Shown piece after piece: positions 15,431 to 23,504 of a stretch of DNA of 64,000 nt; positions within the stretch are counted from its first letter, which is position 1; every line of letters starts with the position of its first letter. The stretch spans positions 21,390-85,389 of the forward strand of contig NZ_PQIA01000025.1 in NCBI RefSeq assembly GCF_003385235.1, written 5' to 3'. The stretch is from Amycolatopsis circi. Lineage in GTDB: Bacteria > Actinomycetota > Actinomycetes > Mycobacteriales > Pseudonocardiaceae. The position numbers were made by a program, and so were the translations under genes. The notes under the pieces were generated by a model. That model had not been told where the DNA came from, searched no databases, and saw only the letters and a program-made list of their open reading frames with translations.

Positions 15431-16723
15431 ACTTGGCAAATTTCTGGCTCCAACCAGAGACGTCAGCGCAGCCTTGAGCACGGGGGCGGCGACTGCGGCT
15501 ATAAGCTTGAGCGGAGAAGCATGCGGCGGCACAGCCCATGCCACCCCAGCTAGAGCCACATCCAGCTTGGTCGGCTTCACCGCCGCCATCATGTTCTTGA
15601 GTGAACGCGATTTCTCGATATCATGCTCGATCTTTGCGATGTGTTCGCGGATCTTCTCGTCAAGAATGCTCTCGTATTCTTGCATGTCTTCAGGCTTCAC
15701 CAGCACGTCACCGTCAGCTAGGCGACGTATCTCGGTACGCCAGGCGTTAAACGATGCCTCAGAATTACGGATATTGCATATCGTGTCAAATGATGCTTCC
15801 TCAAGAAGCGGCAGCAGGTTTCGCCGCAGACTCCCCACAGCCACCGCATCACGGACCTGCCGGTTCAATCGGCCAGCCTGGTCAACTCGCTGATACAAAA
15901 GTCGAAGGTCGGAGTCTGTCACGGGCAGGAACCGAGACCTGGTCTCCGCGACAACGGCAAGGCCGTAGTTAAAGTAAATCATCGGAGGCTCCACCACCGA
16001 AAACGCGTAATCTTGTGGAACTACCCCACTTCCAGGAACTACCCGCGCACCGCGGACCAGGTCATTCATTGCTGGCGGATTTTCAAAATCTGACTCAAGA
16101 ACCTCAAGAAGGTCGAGGTTCATGACGTCGCGTCGCAGTTGAGCGCGCACCGACTCGGTCTTAGACTTCCATATCCGCAGATGGGGGACTGGGATTATCC
16201 AGCCTTGCCGTATTGCGGGAGCAAGCGTGCTCAAATCAGACAGCGCAGCCTTGATTGATTCACGGCTTTCCTCTATGGGCGATTTCTCGTATCCATCACC
16301 ATAGGGCATCGCTGGTGACATCGATTGAATTTCCATCTGCCCGTCCTTTGACCTAAAAGGTCGGGGGACGGCAAAATCCCTGAAATTAAATATGCGGGAG
16401 TCTAGCGGACAGTTGACAACTATCTCATCGACATACAAGGCGGATGAATGCGCAAAAGGAAGGAGCTGTATACGCGAGAGAGCCTGAGCTTCCCCAGGGT
16501 TTACGCTGCCGCCAATATTGGCAGGAAAAGTTGCGCCGCCACTGTAAGTTCGCAGCATGTGCGGAGAATCTTCCGGAACCTCGAATTCCCTGTAGAAGTC
16601 ATCCACATCACCAGCCAGGGCGTCTAAATCGAAATTTGACAGGTTGTCAATGCTAGCAGCAGTCCATGTTGAACCGAAGAATGCGTCTAGCAGATCAACG
16701 ATCGTTCGAAACTTTGCGACCAT
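15395..16723 (-). CDS. Orphan 442-aa protein, cargo of the integrated element
   Basis: 442 residues; family not recognised. The protein is soluble-looking over most of its length. Visible blocks are ALYVDEIVVNCPLDSRIF (about 105), IRQGWIIPVPHLRIW (about 190), YFNYGLAVVAETRSRFLPVTDSD (about 270), FDTICNIRNSEASFNAW (about 325), a charged helix likely to coil (YESILDEKIREHIAKIEHDIEK) and a hydrophobic C-terminal segment (PLKLIAAVAAPVLKAALTSL). The ATG at 16723 has AGGAGG eight bases upstream. G+C and codon use are lower than in the flanks, a sign of transfer. No catalytic motif is evident. As lone accessory cargo it could be a host-interference or anti-phage protein, but nothing shows this. Confidence 0.82.
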   Translation of the reverse strand: MVAKFRTIVDLLDAFFGSTWTAASIDNLSNFDLDALAGDVDDFYREFEVPEDSPHMLRTYSGGATFPANIGGSVNPGEAQALSRIQLLPFAHSSALYVDEIVVNCPLDSRIFNFRDFAVPRPFRSKDGQMEIQSMSPAMPYGDGYEKSPIEESRESIKAALSDLSTLAPAIRQGWIIPVPHLRIWKSKTESVRAQLRRDVMNLDLLEVLESDFENPPAMNDLVRGARVVPGSGVVPQDYAFSVVEPPMIYFNYGLAVVAETRSRFLPVTDSDLRLLYQRVDQAGRLNRQVRDAVAVGSLRRNLLPLLEEASFDTICNIRNSEASFNAWRTEIRRLADGDVLVKPEDMQEYESILDEKIREHIAKIEHDIEKSRSLKNMMAAVKPTKLDVALAGVAWAVPPHASPLKLIAAVAAPVLKAALTSLVGARNLPSSVIVELRRASK

Positions 16724-16879
16724 TGCGTCCTCCTGTGCGAACTTCACAAGGGTAGAGCGATGCCCGCCGTTGCAAGGCAGGCCATTCGCTCCTCACCCCG
16801 CAGTCAACTGTCTGTGCGGCCTAGTCTGGCACCGCCCACCGACAAGTTCTGTTCGTTCGCGGGCGCGTCGCGCCCTCAA

Positions 16880-17212
16880 TCAGCCGTCAGCATGCGGAGT
16901 CTCGTATCCCCACCTGGAGCGGGCATCGTCGAGAGAGTTATGGAACCAGTCGGCAGAGTCGTAGAAGCGCCAGTCGAGCATGTCTTCGATCTTGACCAAG
17001 GCTTGTTCGACGGACTCGTTAGCCAGCACCCAGCCAAACTTTTCGACCAGGTAGTAGCCGGGTGCGGGCTCCGCTACGACGCATCCGCGCCACTTGCGTG
17101 CAGCGTCGGAGTAGAAGTACGACCCGACCAGCGAGTCTGGGATCAGCGCGGAACGCGTGACGCTCGCAAGGCGGTCAGCAACCTGCGAGTCACCGGTAGA
17201 TTGCGAGGTCAT
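16880..17212 (-). CDS. Small hypothetical protein (110 aa), element cargo
   Basis: 110 residues starting MTSQSTGDSQVADRLASVTRSAL, without signal peptide or membrane segment. The second half is aromatic (WRGCVVAEPAPGYYLVEKFGWVL, DMLDWRFYDSADWFHNSLDDARSRWGYETPHADG). It lies 156 bases upstream of the 442-residue orphan gene on the same strand and could be expressed with it. The family is unknown; it could be a small regulator or partner protein. It is the rightmost gene of the integrated element. Confidence 0.7.
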   Translation of the reverse strand: MTSQSTGDSQVADRLASVTRSALIPDSLVGSYFYSDAARKWRGCVVAEPAPGYYLVEKFGWVLANESVEQALVKIEDMLDWRFYDSADWFHNSLDDARSRWGYETPHADG

Positions 17213-17299
17213 GACTACAGCTTGGCGTATAGAAGCCTGGCGGCCTGATCGGACTAAGGGCGCAGCTCAGTGCGGCTTCATTCGTTCACCCATGAGGCT

Positions 17300-17321
17300 C
17301 GCCCCACATCCGCCCCACAGC
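17300..17321. repeat. Right arm-type repeat of the element
   Basis: Twin GCCCCACA units, 21 of 22 bases identical with 13587-13608 and in the same orientation, 50 bases from attR. Confidence 0.6.
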
Positions 17322-17371
17322 AGGCCGGAACCCGAACAAATATGCAGGTCAGGGCACATCTTCCCGTCAGC

Positions 17372-17425
17372 CTGTAAATCAGACGGCTCAGCCTTCGGGG
17401 GTTCGAATCCCTCACCTGCCACACC
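17372..17425 (+). repeat. attR of the tRNA-Tyr element
   Basis: Right copy of the exact 54-base repeat; a 3' tRNA-Tyr fragment without acceptor 5' strand or D arm, so not a functional tRNA. Confidence 0.92.
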
Positions 17426-17427
17426 CC

Positions 17428-17470
17428 AGAGCATCCCGTGACCAACGTGCACCCGGTCACGGGATGCTCT
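17428..17470 (+). terminator. Original chromosomal tRNA-Tyr terminator, displaced
   Basis: A 16-base perfect stem (AGAGCATCCCGTGACC with GGTCACGGGATGCTCT) follows attR directly. Its CCCGTGACC/GGTCACGGG core is shared with the terminator the element carries after attL. Confidence 0.8.
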
Positions 17471-17497
17471 TGTCTTGTCCAGCGGACTCCGGACGCG

Positions 17498-17971
17498 CTA
17501 GCAGGCGAGCTTGGTCGCGTCGCTCGTCTGTTTGCAGTGTGCGCCGAACGCGTTCTGCGTGGCCACCAAGCTGTCCTTGCCCTGGTTGATGTCACTCGTC
17601 ATCGCGGTGAAGTCGCCGGACGAGCAGTCGGCTATCGCCGCGCGGAAGTTCTTCTCCGCGCTGTCCATGGGTTGCTTCAGGACAGCGGGCCACGTCGCCG
17701 TATCGGTTTCCAGTCTCGTCTCGTCACCCTGGGCCGCCATGCAGTCACCGGGCGAGAGTTGCATGGTTGTCGGATCGAAGGTCCACAACAGACCGAACGA
17801 GGGTCCCGGAGGGGAGCCGAACCCCGCGTCCAGCTGGTACTGACCGAAATCCACTAAATCTCCGGCGGAGTTTCCGTCGCCGGGCTGAGCGCCTCCGCCG
17901 CATCCCGCGAGCACGACGGACGCTGACACTCCCGCGAGAATGGCTGTCGTCAGCCTGATGGATCGAGTCAT
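17498..17971 (-). CDS. Small putative lipoprotein
   Basis: 157 residues with a lipoprotein signal MTRSIRLTTAILAGVSASVVLAGC; the lipobox LAGC makes Cys24 the lipidated residue. The mature protein has four further cysteines (GDCMAAQ, IADCSS, GAHCK and the C-terminal LAC), suggesting two disulfides, and a helical core (ADCSSGDFTAMTSDINQGKDSLVATQ). AAGGAG precedes the ATG at 17971. The function is unknown. It is the first host gene after the integrated element and is divergent from the VOC gene. Confidence 0.83.
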   Translation of the reverse strand: MTRSIRLTTAILAGVSASVVLAGCGGGAQPGDGNSAGDLVDFGQYQLDAGFGSPPGPSFGLLWTFDPTTMQLSPGDCMAAQGDETRLETDTATWPAVLKQPMDSAEKNFRAAIADCSSGDFTAMTSDINQGKDSLVATQNAFGAHCKQTSDATKLAC

Positions 17972-18121
17972 GATGACGCTCCTTGCCTGGCGACGTCGAA
18001 GCCGAAATGCTCTGGCAGTCGTCGAAGGCTCTGCACCTATGTCGGAGAAACCCGCCCGGCCGCTACGGACCTGCGCCGGGGACTTGACCCTCCTGCGGCA
18101 GGAGGCTGCACGCTCGTCGGC

Positions 18122-18610
18122 ATGAACGAATTTCGCGGTCCGGTTCCGATGCCCGCCTACGACGCGGTGTCCCCGGGCAACTACCTCGGCTTCTACGGGA
18201 TGCCGATGTTTCCCAACGTGCCCACCGCCGACCTCGAAGCCTCGACCGACTTCTGGCTTCGCGGGCTCGGCTTCGACAACCTTTTCACTCTCCCCGGCCA
18301 GGTCGTGCACCTGCGCCGCTGGGCGTTTCAGGACGTGCTGCTCAAGCCCGGCACCCCGGCTGGGCCGAGCGAGGTCAGCATCAGTTTCTCCTGCGTGCTC
18401 AGCGAACTCGACGAAATCGCCAAGCGGTGTGAGGAAATCACGCCGGGCTGCACGAGCGGACCGGAGCTGATGCCGTGGAACTCGCGAGAGTTGCGGGTCG
18501 TCACGCCGGAAGGCACGAACGTCGTGATGACCGCGGCGGTGCCGATCGACCCGAACGGGACCGTCGCGGAGGAGATGCGCGCCGTGGGGATCGACGTCCC
18601 GCGGTCGTGA
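18122..18610 (+). CDS. VOC/glyoxalase-fold protein
   Basis: 162 residues. The body matches the vicinal-oxygen-chelate fold: PMFPNVPTADLEASTDFWLRGLGFDNLFTLPGQVVHLRRW is the usual first beta-alpha-beta-beta unit, with ISFSCVLSELDEIAKRC and ELRVVTPEGTNVVMTA in the second. Members include antibiotic-sequestering proteins and dioxygenases; the metal ligands cannot be assigned with confidence. It is followed closely by a TipA-type regulator, and the two may form a small drug-response operon, since both protein types bind small molecules. Confidence 0.85.
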   Translation: MNEFRGPVPMPAYDAVSPGNYLGFYGMPMFPNVPTADLEASTDFWLRGLGFDNLFTLPGQVVHLRRWAFQDVLLKPGTPAGPSEVSISFSCVLSELDEIAKRCEEITPGCTSGPELMPWNSRELRVVTPEGTNVVMTAAVPIDPNGTVAEEMRAVGIDVPRS

Positions 18611-18627
18611 ACTGCGACACTGAGGCC

Positions 18628-19422
18628 GTGACCGAGCAAGGCGGCCTCACTGTCGGACGCACGGCGACGCTAGTCGGCGTGAGTGTCAAAACCCTGCATC
18701 ACTGGGACGCGGTCGGCCTGGTGCGCCCAAGCGAGCGCACCAGGTCCGGCTACCGCGTGTACTCCGCCGAGGACATCGCGCGACTGCACCGCGTGCTGGT
18801 CTACCGCGAACTGGGCTTCCCCCTGTCAGAAATCGGACGCCTCATCGACGACCCGACCGCCGACGCGCACGCCCATCTGACGAGGCAACGACGCGAATTG
18901 CGGGAGCGAATCGAGCGGCTGGAACACATGGTGTCCGCAGTCGACAGGATGGCAGCAGCCACCCGCGGCGGGATGCAGCTGACAGCCGAGAAGCAGGTCG
19001 AGATCTTCGGATCCGACTGGAACCCGGAGTGGGTCGACGAGGCCGCGGAACTCTGGGGCGACACGAAGCAGTGGGCGGAGTACCGCGAGCGAACCACCGA
19101 TCTGAGCCCGCAAGACTGGCAACAGGCCGCAGCCGAGCACGAAACCCTCCACGCGGACCTGGCCAAAGCCCGGCGAGCAGGCGTCAAGCCCGGGTCAGCG
19201 GAGGCGAACAACCTCGCGGAGCGGCATCGGGCGACGCTGTCGCGGTACTTCGACTGCACACACTCAATGCAGGTGTGCATCGGGCGAAAGTTCGTGGACG
19301 AGACCGGGTACACGGAGTACTACGACGCGTTGGCACCCGGGCTCGCGAGCTGGCTGCGGGACGTGATTTTCGCCAACGCGATCGTGCACGGCGTCGACCC
19401 GGCCACTGCGGTGTGGGAGTAA
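18628..19422 (+). CDS. MerR-family regulator with TipAS-like ligand domain
   Basis: 264 residues. The winged-helix domain is LTVGRTATLVGVSVKTLHHWDAVGLVRPSERTRSGYRVYSAEDIARLHRVLVYRELGFPLSEI, followed by the dimerising coil (TRQRRELRERIERLEHMV). The C-terminal half (PEWVDEAAELWGDTKQWAEYRER to ALAPGLASWLRDVIFANA) is the TipAS antibiotic-recognition fold. Such proteins activate their own promoters when they bind thiopeptides or related compounds. The GTG at 18628 gives the usual MerR N-terminus; a GTG at 18607 overlapping the previous stop is the alternative. Confidence 0.9.
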   Translation: MTEQGGLTVGRTATLVGVSVKTLHHWDAVGLVRPSERTRSGYRVYSAEDIARLHRVLVYRELGFPLSEIGRLIDDPTADAHAHLTRQRRELRERIERLEHMVSAVDRMAAATRGGMQLTAEKQVEIFGSDWNPEWVDEAAELWGDTKQWAEYRERTTDLSPQDWQQAAAEHETLHADLAKARRAGVKPGSAEANNLAERHRATLSRYFDCTHSMQVCIGRKFVDETGYTEYYDALAPGLASWLRDVIFANAIVHGVDPATAVWE

Positions 19423-19430
19423 CGACGGGT

Positions 19431-19480
19431 CGTGAGGGGAACCTTCACGGACTCTGAGTCCCTCGGGGTTCCCTTCACGG
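19431..19480. repeat. Palindromic repeat, CGTGAGGGGAACC family, between convergent genes
   Basis: An imperfect palindrome: CGTGAGGGGAACC ... GACTC-T-GAGTC ... GGGGTTCCC ... TCACG. It lies between the MerR gene and htpX, which converge here. Same family as 9017-9067. Confidence 0.8.
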
Positions 19481-19488
19481 ACCCGGGC

Positions 19489-20337
19489 TCAGCGGCCGCG
19501 GGCCATCTCTTCGAGGCGGCGGATCCGGTCCTCGATCGGCGGGTGGGTCGAGAACATCTTGCTCAGCCCAGCACCCGGCCGGAACGGATTCGCGATCATC
19601 AAATGCGACTGAGAAACCACAGCAGGCTCCGGAGCCAACGGCGCAGCCCGAGTCCCCCGCTCCAACTTCCGCAACGCCGACGCCAACGCCAGTGGATCCC
19701 CAGTCAACTCCGCCCCAGAAGCATCCGCCTGATACTCCCGAGACCGGCTCACCGCCATCTTCACCACCCCAGCCGCGATCGGCCCGATCAAGACCAGCAG
19801 CAGCGACATGAACGGATTGCCCTCGCGGTCATTCCCGCCGAAGAAGAACGCGATATTCGCCAGCACGCTGACGACACTCGCCAACGCCCCGGCAACACAC
19901 GAGATCAAAATGTCCCGGTTGTACACGTGAGACAGCTCATGCCCGAGCACTGCCCGCAACTCACGCTCGTCCAGCAACTCCAAGATCCCAGTAGTGCAGC
20001 ACACCGCCGCATGCTGCGGACTACGCCCGGTCGCGAACGCATTCGGCGCCGCAGTAGGACTGACGTACAACGAAGGCATCGGCTGCCGCGCGGAAGTAGC
20101 CAGCTCCCGCACGATCCGGTACATCGCGGGCTGCTCGACCTCCGACACCGGCCGCGCGTGCATCGCGCGCAGGGCCATTTTCTCGGAGTTGAAGTAGGCG
20201 TAGGCGTTCATCCCGAGCGCCACGATCAGGCCGATCACCAGGGCCCCTCGCCCGAACAATCCGCTGATCCCGATGATGATCGCCGAGAGCAGACCGAGCA
20301 GCATCGCCGTCTTCAGCCCGTTGTGGTGCTTGTGCAC
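19489..20337 (-). CDS. htpX: Zinc metalloprotease HtpX (M48 family)
   Basis: 282 residues. Two N-terminal membrane segments ([19 protein letters not shown] and [18 protein letters not shown]) are followed by the protease domain with HELSH (zinc ligands and catalytic glutamate) in [15 protein letters not shown] second membrane pair lies around [21 protein letters not shown]. The third zinc ligand is the Glu of [12 protein letters not shown]. HtpX degrades misfolded inner-membrane proteins. The GTG at 20337 gives [11 protein letters not shown], the usual N-terminus of actinobacterial HtpX, and has GGAGG upstream; an extension to 20397 would precede the family start. Confidence 0.95.
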   Translation of the reverse strand: MHKHHNGLKTAMLLGLLSAIIIGISGLFGRGALVIGLIVALGMNAYAYFNSEKMALRAMHARPVSEVEQPAMYRIVRELATSARQPMPSLYVSPTAAPNAFATGRSPQHAAVCCTTGILELLDERELRAVLGHELSHVYNRDILISCVAGALASVVSVLANIAFFFGGNDREGNPFMSLLLVLIGPIAAGVVKMAVSRSREYQADASGAELTGDPLALASALRKLERGTRAAPLAPEPAVVSQSHLMIANPFRPGAGLSKMFSTHPPIEDRIRRLEEMARGR

Positions 20338-20484
20338 GCGTGCTCGCCTCCGTCCGCCGTGGCAGGTGCCGCAAAGTGGGTTACTCACTGGAAACAACGC
20401 GATCGGGGGACTCGAAGTTCCTTCGCCTGATCCTCGTCCGAGTTAGGGTCGGCGGGCAACCCAACCGACCGGGGCAGGTGAGCG

Positions 20485-21447
20485 ATGCGCGGTTCCCAGT
20501 TATCCCGGCGAGGGCTGTTTGCCCTGGTCAGCGCGGGTGCGGCGGCGATGGTGAGCAGCACGGCGGCAGCGGCCGGGCGAGTCAGCAGCGTGCAGGTCGG
20601 CGGCACACTTTCGGCCCTTGCGGTGAGTCCGGTCACCGGGCTCGTCTACGCGGCTGACCAGGCGTCCGGCATGGTTCTCGTGCTCGATCCGGACGCGGGG
20701 CGGGTCGTTTCCGCGCTCGCGGTCGGCGGGGAGCCCAGTGACGTCGTGGTGGACACCGACCGGATCTACGTCGCCAATCCGCCGGGCGGGACGGTGCTCG
20801 CCTTCGACAGCCAGACCCACCGGTTGCTGAGCGTCGTCAGCGCGGGGGCGGGCGCGTCGGCGCTCGCGGTCGACCCGCAGGCCAACCTCGTGTACGCGGT
20901 GAGCGGCAAGACCGGCACGTTCGCGGTGCTCGACAGCATCAGTCTCACCCAGCAGGACCTGCTGCCCGCGCCGAAGCCGGGCCTCGCCGGGATCGCGCTC
21001 GACCGCGGCCGGCGGCGCGCCTACTGCACCAGCCCGAACACGAACTCGGTCGAGATCTGCGACCTTGACGCCGGGACGTTCACCGCCAGCGTTCCGGTGG
21101 GTGCTTCTCCGACCGGGATCGGCGTGCACGAATTGAGCGGCTCGGTGTTCGTGGCGAATTCGGCGATCCACCATCTGTCCATTGTGGATGGATCGGCGCG
21201 GGCGCAGGTCAAGACCGTGCTGTTGCGCAGCGAGGCGTCGTCACTCGCGGTGCATCAGGGCAGCGACGTCGTGTACACCAACGGCGGGCAAAATGGACTG
21301 TCTCGTGTGGACGGACGAACGGAAACCCTTACCGGCGAGCTGAGTCTCGGCGTGAATCCCGGCGACGTGGCGGTCGATCAGCGCACGCGCACGGTGTACG
21401 TGACCGACCCGCTGCACGGCGCGATCAGCATCGTGCGCGATTTCTGA
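20485..21447 (+). CDS. Exported YVTN-type beta-propeller protein
   Basis: 320 residues. The N-terminus MRGSQLSRRGLFALVSAGAAAMVSSTAAAA has a twin-arginine (SRRGLF) and a hydrophobic core, so Tat export is likely. The mature protein consists of about seven repeats of the form GLVYAADQASGMVLVLD, DRIYVANPPGGTVLAFD, NLVYAVSGKTGTFAVLD and RTVYVTDPLHGAISIV, the YVTN/NHL-like blades. Such propellers bind ligands or proteins at the cell surface; no active site is visible. It stands between htpX and the LLM oxidoreductase pair. Confidence 0.87.
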   Translation: MRGSQLSRRGLFALVSAGAAAMVSSTAAAAGRVSSVQVGGTLSALAVSPVTGLVYAADQASGMVLVLDPDAGRVVSALAVGGEPSDVVVDTDRIYVANPPGGTVLAFDSQTHRLLSVVSAGAGASALAVDPQANLVYAVSGKTGTFAVLDSISLTQQDLLPAPKPGLAGIALDRGRRRAYCTSPNTNSVEICDLDAGTFTASVPVGASPTGIGVHELSGSVFVANSAIHHLSIVDGSARAQVKTVLLRSEASSLAVHQGSDVVYTNGGQNGLSRVDGRTETLTGELSLGVNPGDVAVDQRTRTVYVTDPLHGAISIVRDF

Positions 21448-21486
21448 CCGCACGCATGAAGTTACTCCAGGTATACGGTGTCGGAC

Positions 21487-22356
21487 ATGGAACTCGGTCT
21501 CCAGGTCCCCGACTTCACGTTGCCGGGAGGAACTGCCGCGCTCGGCGCGGAGCTGGCCGAAGCGGTGCGGGCGGCGGACGACGCCGGGTTCGCTTACCTC
21601 GCGGTGATGGACCACTTCTTCCAGATTCCCAGCGTCGGCCCGAGCGACCGTCCGATGCTTGAGGCGTACACCACGCTCGGCTATTTCGCCGCGCACACCC
21701 GGCGCGCGAAATTGTTCACCTACGTCACTGGCGCGATTTACCGGCATCCCGGCCTGCTCGCGAAGGCGGTGACCACGCTCGACGTGCTGTCCGGCGGGCG
21801 GGCCATGCTCGGCATCGGGGCCGGATGGAACGAGGAGGAAGCCCGCGGGCTCGGCTTTCCGTTTCCGTCCACTGCGGAACGATTCGAGCTGCTCGAGGAG
21901 AACCTGCGGTATGTCCGGCAGATGTGGGACGAGGACGACAAACCGTTCTCCGGCAAGCACTTCACCGCCGAACGACTGCTCAACAGCCCGCAGCCGCTGC
22001 GGCGGCCGCCGATCATGGTCGGCGGCGGTGGTGAGAAGAAGACCCTCCGGCTTGTCGCCAAGTACGGCGACTTCTGCAACATCGGCAACGGCCCCGACCT
22101 CGAGCGCAAGCTCGACGTGCTCAAGCGGCACTGCGAAACCGAGGGCCGTGACTACGCCGAGATCACCAAGACGGTTTACCACTACCTGGACATCGGCCCG
22201 TCCGGGGAGAAAACCGGCGAATTTCTCGCCGAGGCACAAAGGCTGCACCGGCTCGGCGTCCAGGCGATGATCGGCCCGCTTCCCGGCGGGCTCGACCAGA
22301 ACCGGATCGGAATTTTCGCGCAAGACATCATTCCGGCGGTTAAGGAGTTGGCATGA
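21487..22356 (+). CDS. LLM-class F420-dependent oxidoreductase, copy 1
   Basis: 289 residues with the luciferase-like TIM barrel: MELGLQVPDFTLPGG, FAYLAVMDHFFQIP, LGYFAAHTRRAKLFTYVTGAIYRHPGLLAKAVTTLDVLSGGRAMLGIGAGWNEEEARGLG and PPIMVGGGGEKKTLRL. This is the F420-dependent subgroup typical of actinobacteria; the substrate is unknown. The ATG at 21487 is favoured because TATACG at 21472-21477 is placed as a -10 box for a nearly leaderless message; a GTG at 21478 is the alternative. It overlaps a close paralogue by ATGA. Confidence 0.9.
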   Translation: MELGLQVPDFTLPGGTAALGAELAEAVRAADDAGFAYLAVMDHFFQIPSVGPSDRPMLEAYTTLGYFAAHTRRAKLFTYVTGAIYRHPGLLAKAVTTLDVLSGGRAMLGIGAGWNEEEARGLGFPFPSTAERFELLEENLRYVRQMWDEDDKPFSGKHFTAERLLNSPQPLRRPPIMVGGGGEKKTLRLVAKYGDFCNIGNGPDLERKLDVLKRHCETEGRDYAEITKTVYHYLDIGPSGEKTGEFLAEAQRLHRLGVQAMIGPLPGGLDQNRIGIFAQDIIPAVKELA

Positions 22357-23225
22357 AACTCGGGTTGCACCTGGCTCAGCAGACGTGGCCGAACGGCCCG
22401 GCGGCGCTCGGCGCGGACCTGGCGCGGGTGGCCCGGACCGCGGACGAGGCCGGGTTCGAATACCTGTCGGTGATGGACCATTTCTTCCAGATTTCCAGCT
22501 ACGGCCCACCGGAGCACGAGATGCTGGAAGCCTGGACGACGCTCGGCTTCCTGGCCGCGCACACCGAACGGGTCAAACTGCTCACGCTCGTCACCGGCGT
22601 CATCTACCGGCACCCCGGGCTGCTCGCGAAAGCGGCGACGACGCTCGACGTGCTGTCCGGCGGGCGGGCGATCCTCGGCATCGGCGCGGGGTGGAACGAG
22701 GAGGAATCCCGCGCGCTCGGCTTCCGGTTCCCGCCGCTGAAGGAGCGGTTCGAGCAACTCGAGGACGCGCTCCGGTACGTCCGGCAGATGTGGGCCGAGG
22801 GCGCCGAACCCTTCACCGGCACGCACGTCAGCGCCGAACGGCTGCTGAACAGCCCGCAGCCGATCCAGCGTCCGCATCCGCCGATCATGATCGGGGGCAG
22901 CGGCGAGAAGAAGACCCTGCGGTTCGTCGCGCAGTACGGCGACATCTGCAATTTGCTGCCCAACGCGGACCTTCCGCGCAAACTGGAAGTCCTGCGGCAG
23001 CACTGCGAGGACGTCGGCCGCGACTACTCCGAGATCACGAAAACCGCTTCGCTGCGACTCGACACCGGTGAAAAAGGCGAGAAAACCGGGCAACTGCTGG
23101 ATGAACTGGGCCGGCTGTCGGAACTCGGTTTCAGCGTCGCGACCGGCTGGGCGCACGGCGTTCCGGACCCGGCGGTGCTCGAGCGGTTCGCCACCGAAGT
23201 GATCCCGGCGGCGGAAAAGCTGTGA
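22353..23225 (+). CDS. LLM-class F420-dependent oxidoreductase, copy 2
   Basis: 290 residues, a close paralogue of the upstream gene: MDHFFQISSYGPPEHEMLEAWTTLGF, TGVIYRHPGLLAKAATTLDVLSGGRAILGIGAGWNEEE and PPIMIGGSGEKKTLRF. The start codon overlaps the previous stop (ATGA), so the two are coupled. Residues differ mostly in the C-terminal third, where the substrate pocket is capped, so the pair may have different substrates or form heteromers. F420 use is inferred from the subfamily. Confidence 0.9.
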   Translation: MKLGLHLAQQTWPNGPAALGADLARVARTADEAGFEYLSVMDHFFQISSYGPPEHEMLEAWTTLGFLAAHTERVKLLTLVTGVIYRHPGLLAKAATTLDVLSGGRAILGIGAGWNEEESRALGFRFPPLKERFEQLEDALRYVRQMWAEGAEPFTGTHVSAERLLNSPQPIQRPHPPIMIGGSGEKKTLRFVAQYGDICNLLPNADLPRKLEVLRQHCEDVGRDYSEITKTASLRLDTGEKGEKTGQLLDELGRLSELGFSVATGWAHGVPDPAVLERFATEVIPAAEKL

Positions 23226-23504
23226 TCCGCTGACGAACGGGTGACGGCTGCGCCATCCGGTGCCGGACCGCCACCCGTTCGTCGCAGCACCTCGCGGCAT
23301 TTCGCCGCCGTCAGAAGTCTTTTTTCAGGCTCCTCGACCCGGGGAATGCACCGGTGCGCCGTCGGCACCGCACCGGCTGCCGAGAAAATTTGGTCTCGGT
23401 TCCGAATCGACTCCGGTGAGCTTCCCGGTGCGTTGTAACGACGGCCGTGCGCGAATCGACCTGCCCTACGCAGATCGCGCACACGAGCCGGAGGAGCCCG
23501 GTAC

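Larger units (their letters stand above)
13438..17425. mobile_element. Decayed integrative element in tRNA-Tyr
   Basis: A 54-base direct repeat (13438-13491 and 17372-17425) begins CTGTAAATCAGACGG and ends CACCTGCCACACC, that is, the anticodon-to-3' part of tRNA-Tyr plus five bases. It bounds 3,934 bases (one repeat included). The integrase lies next to the left end, as in tRNA-integrating actinobacterial elements. No replication, transfer or excision gene remains, and both the integrase and a HAD gene are broken at one junction, so it should not be able to move by itself. G+C is lower than the flanks by eye, especially at 15.5-16.9 kb. Confidence 0.92.

Noticed and set aside
17372..17425. 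Possible second tRNA-Tyr
   Set aside because: Only the anticodon-to-3' part is present; the acceptor 5' strand and D arm are missing. It is the right attachment site.
23246..23260. Third copy of the exopolysaccharide motif (GGCTGCGCCATCCGG)
   Set aside because: Only the middle matches and the right arm differs; too weak to list as a site.
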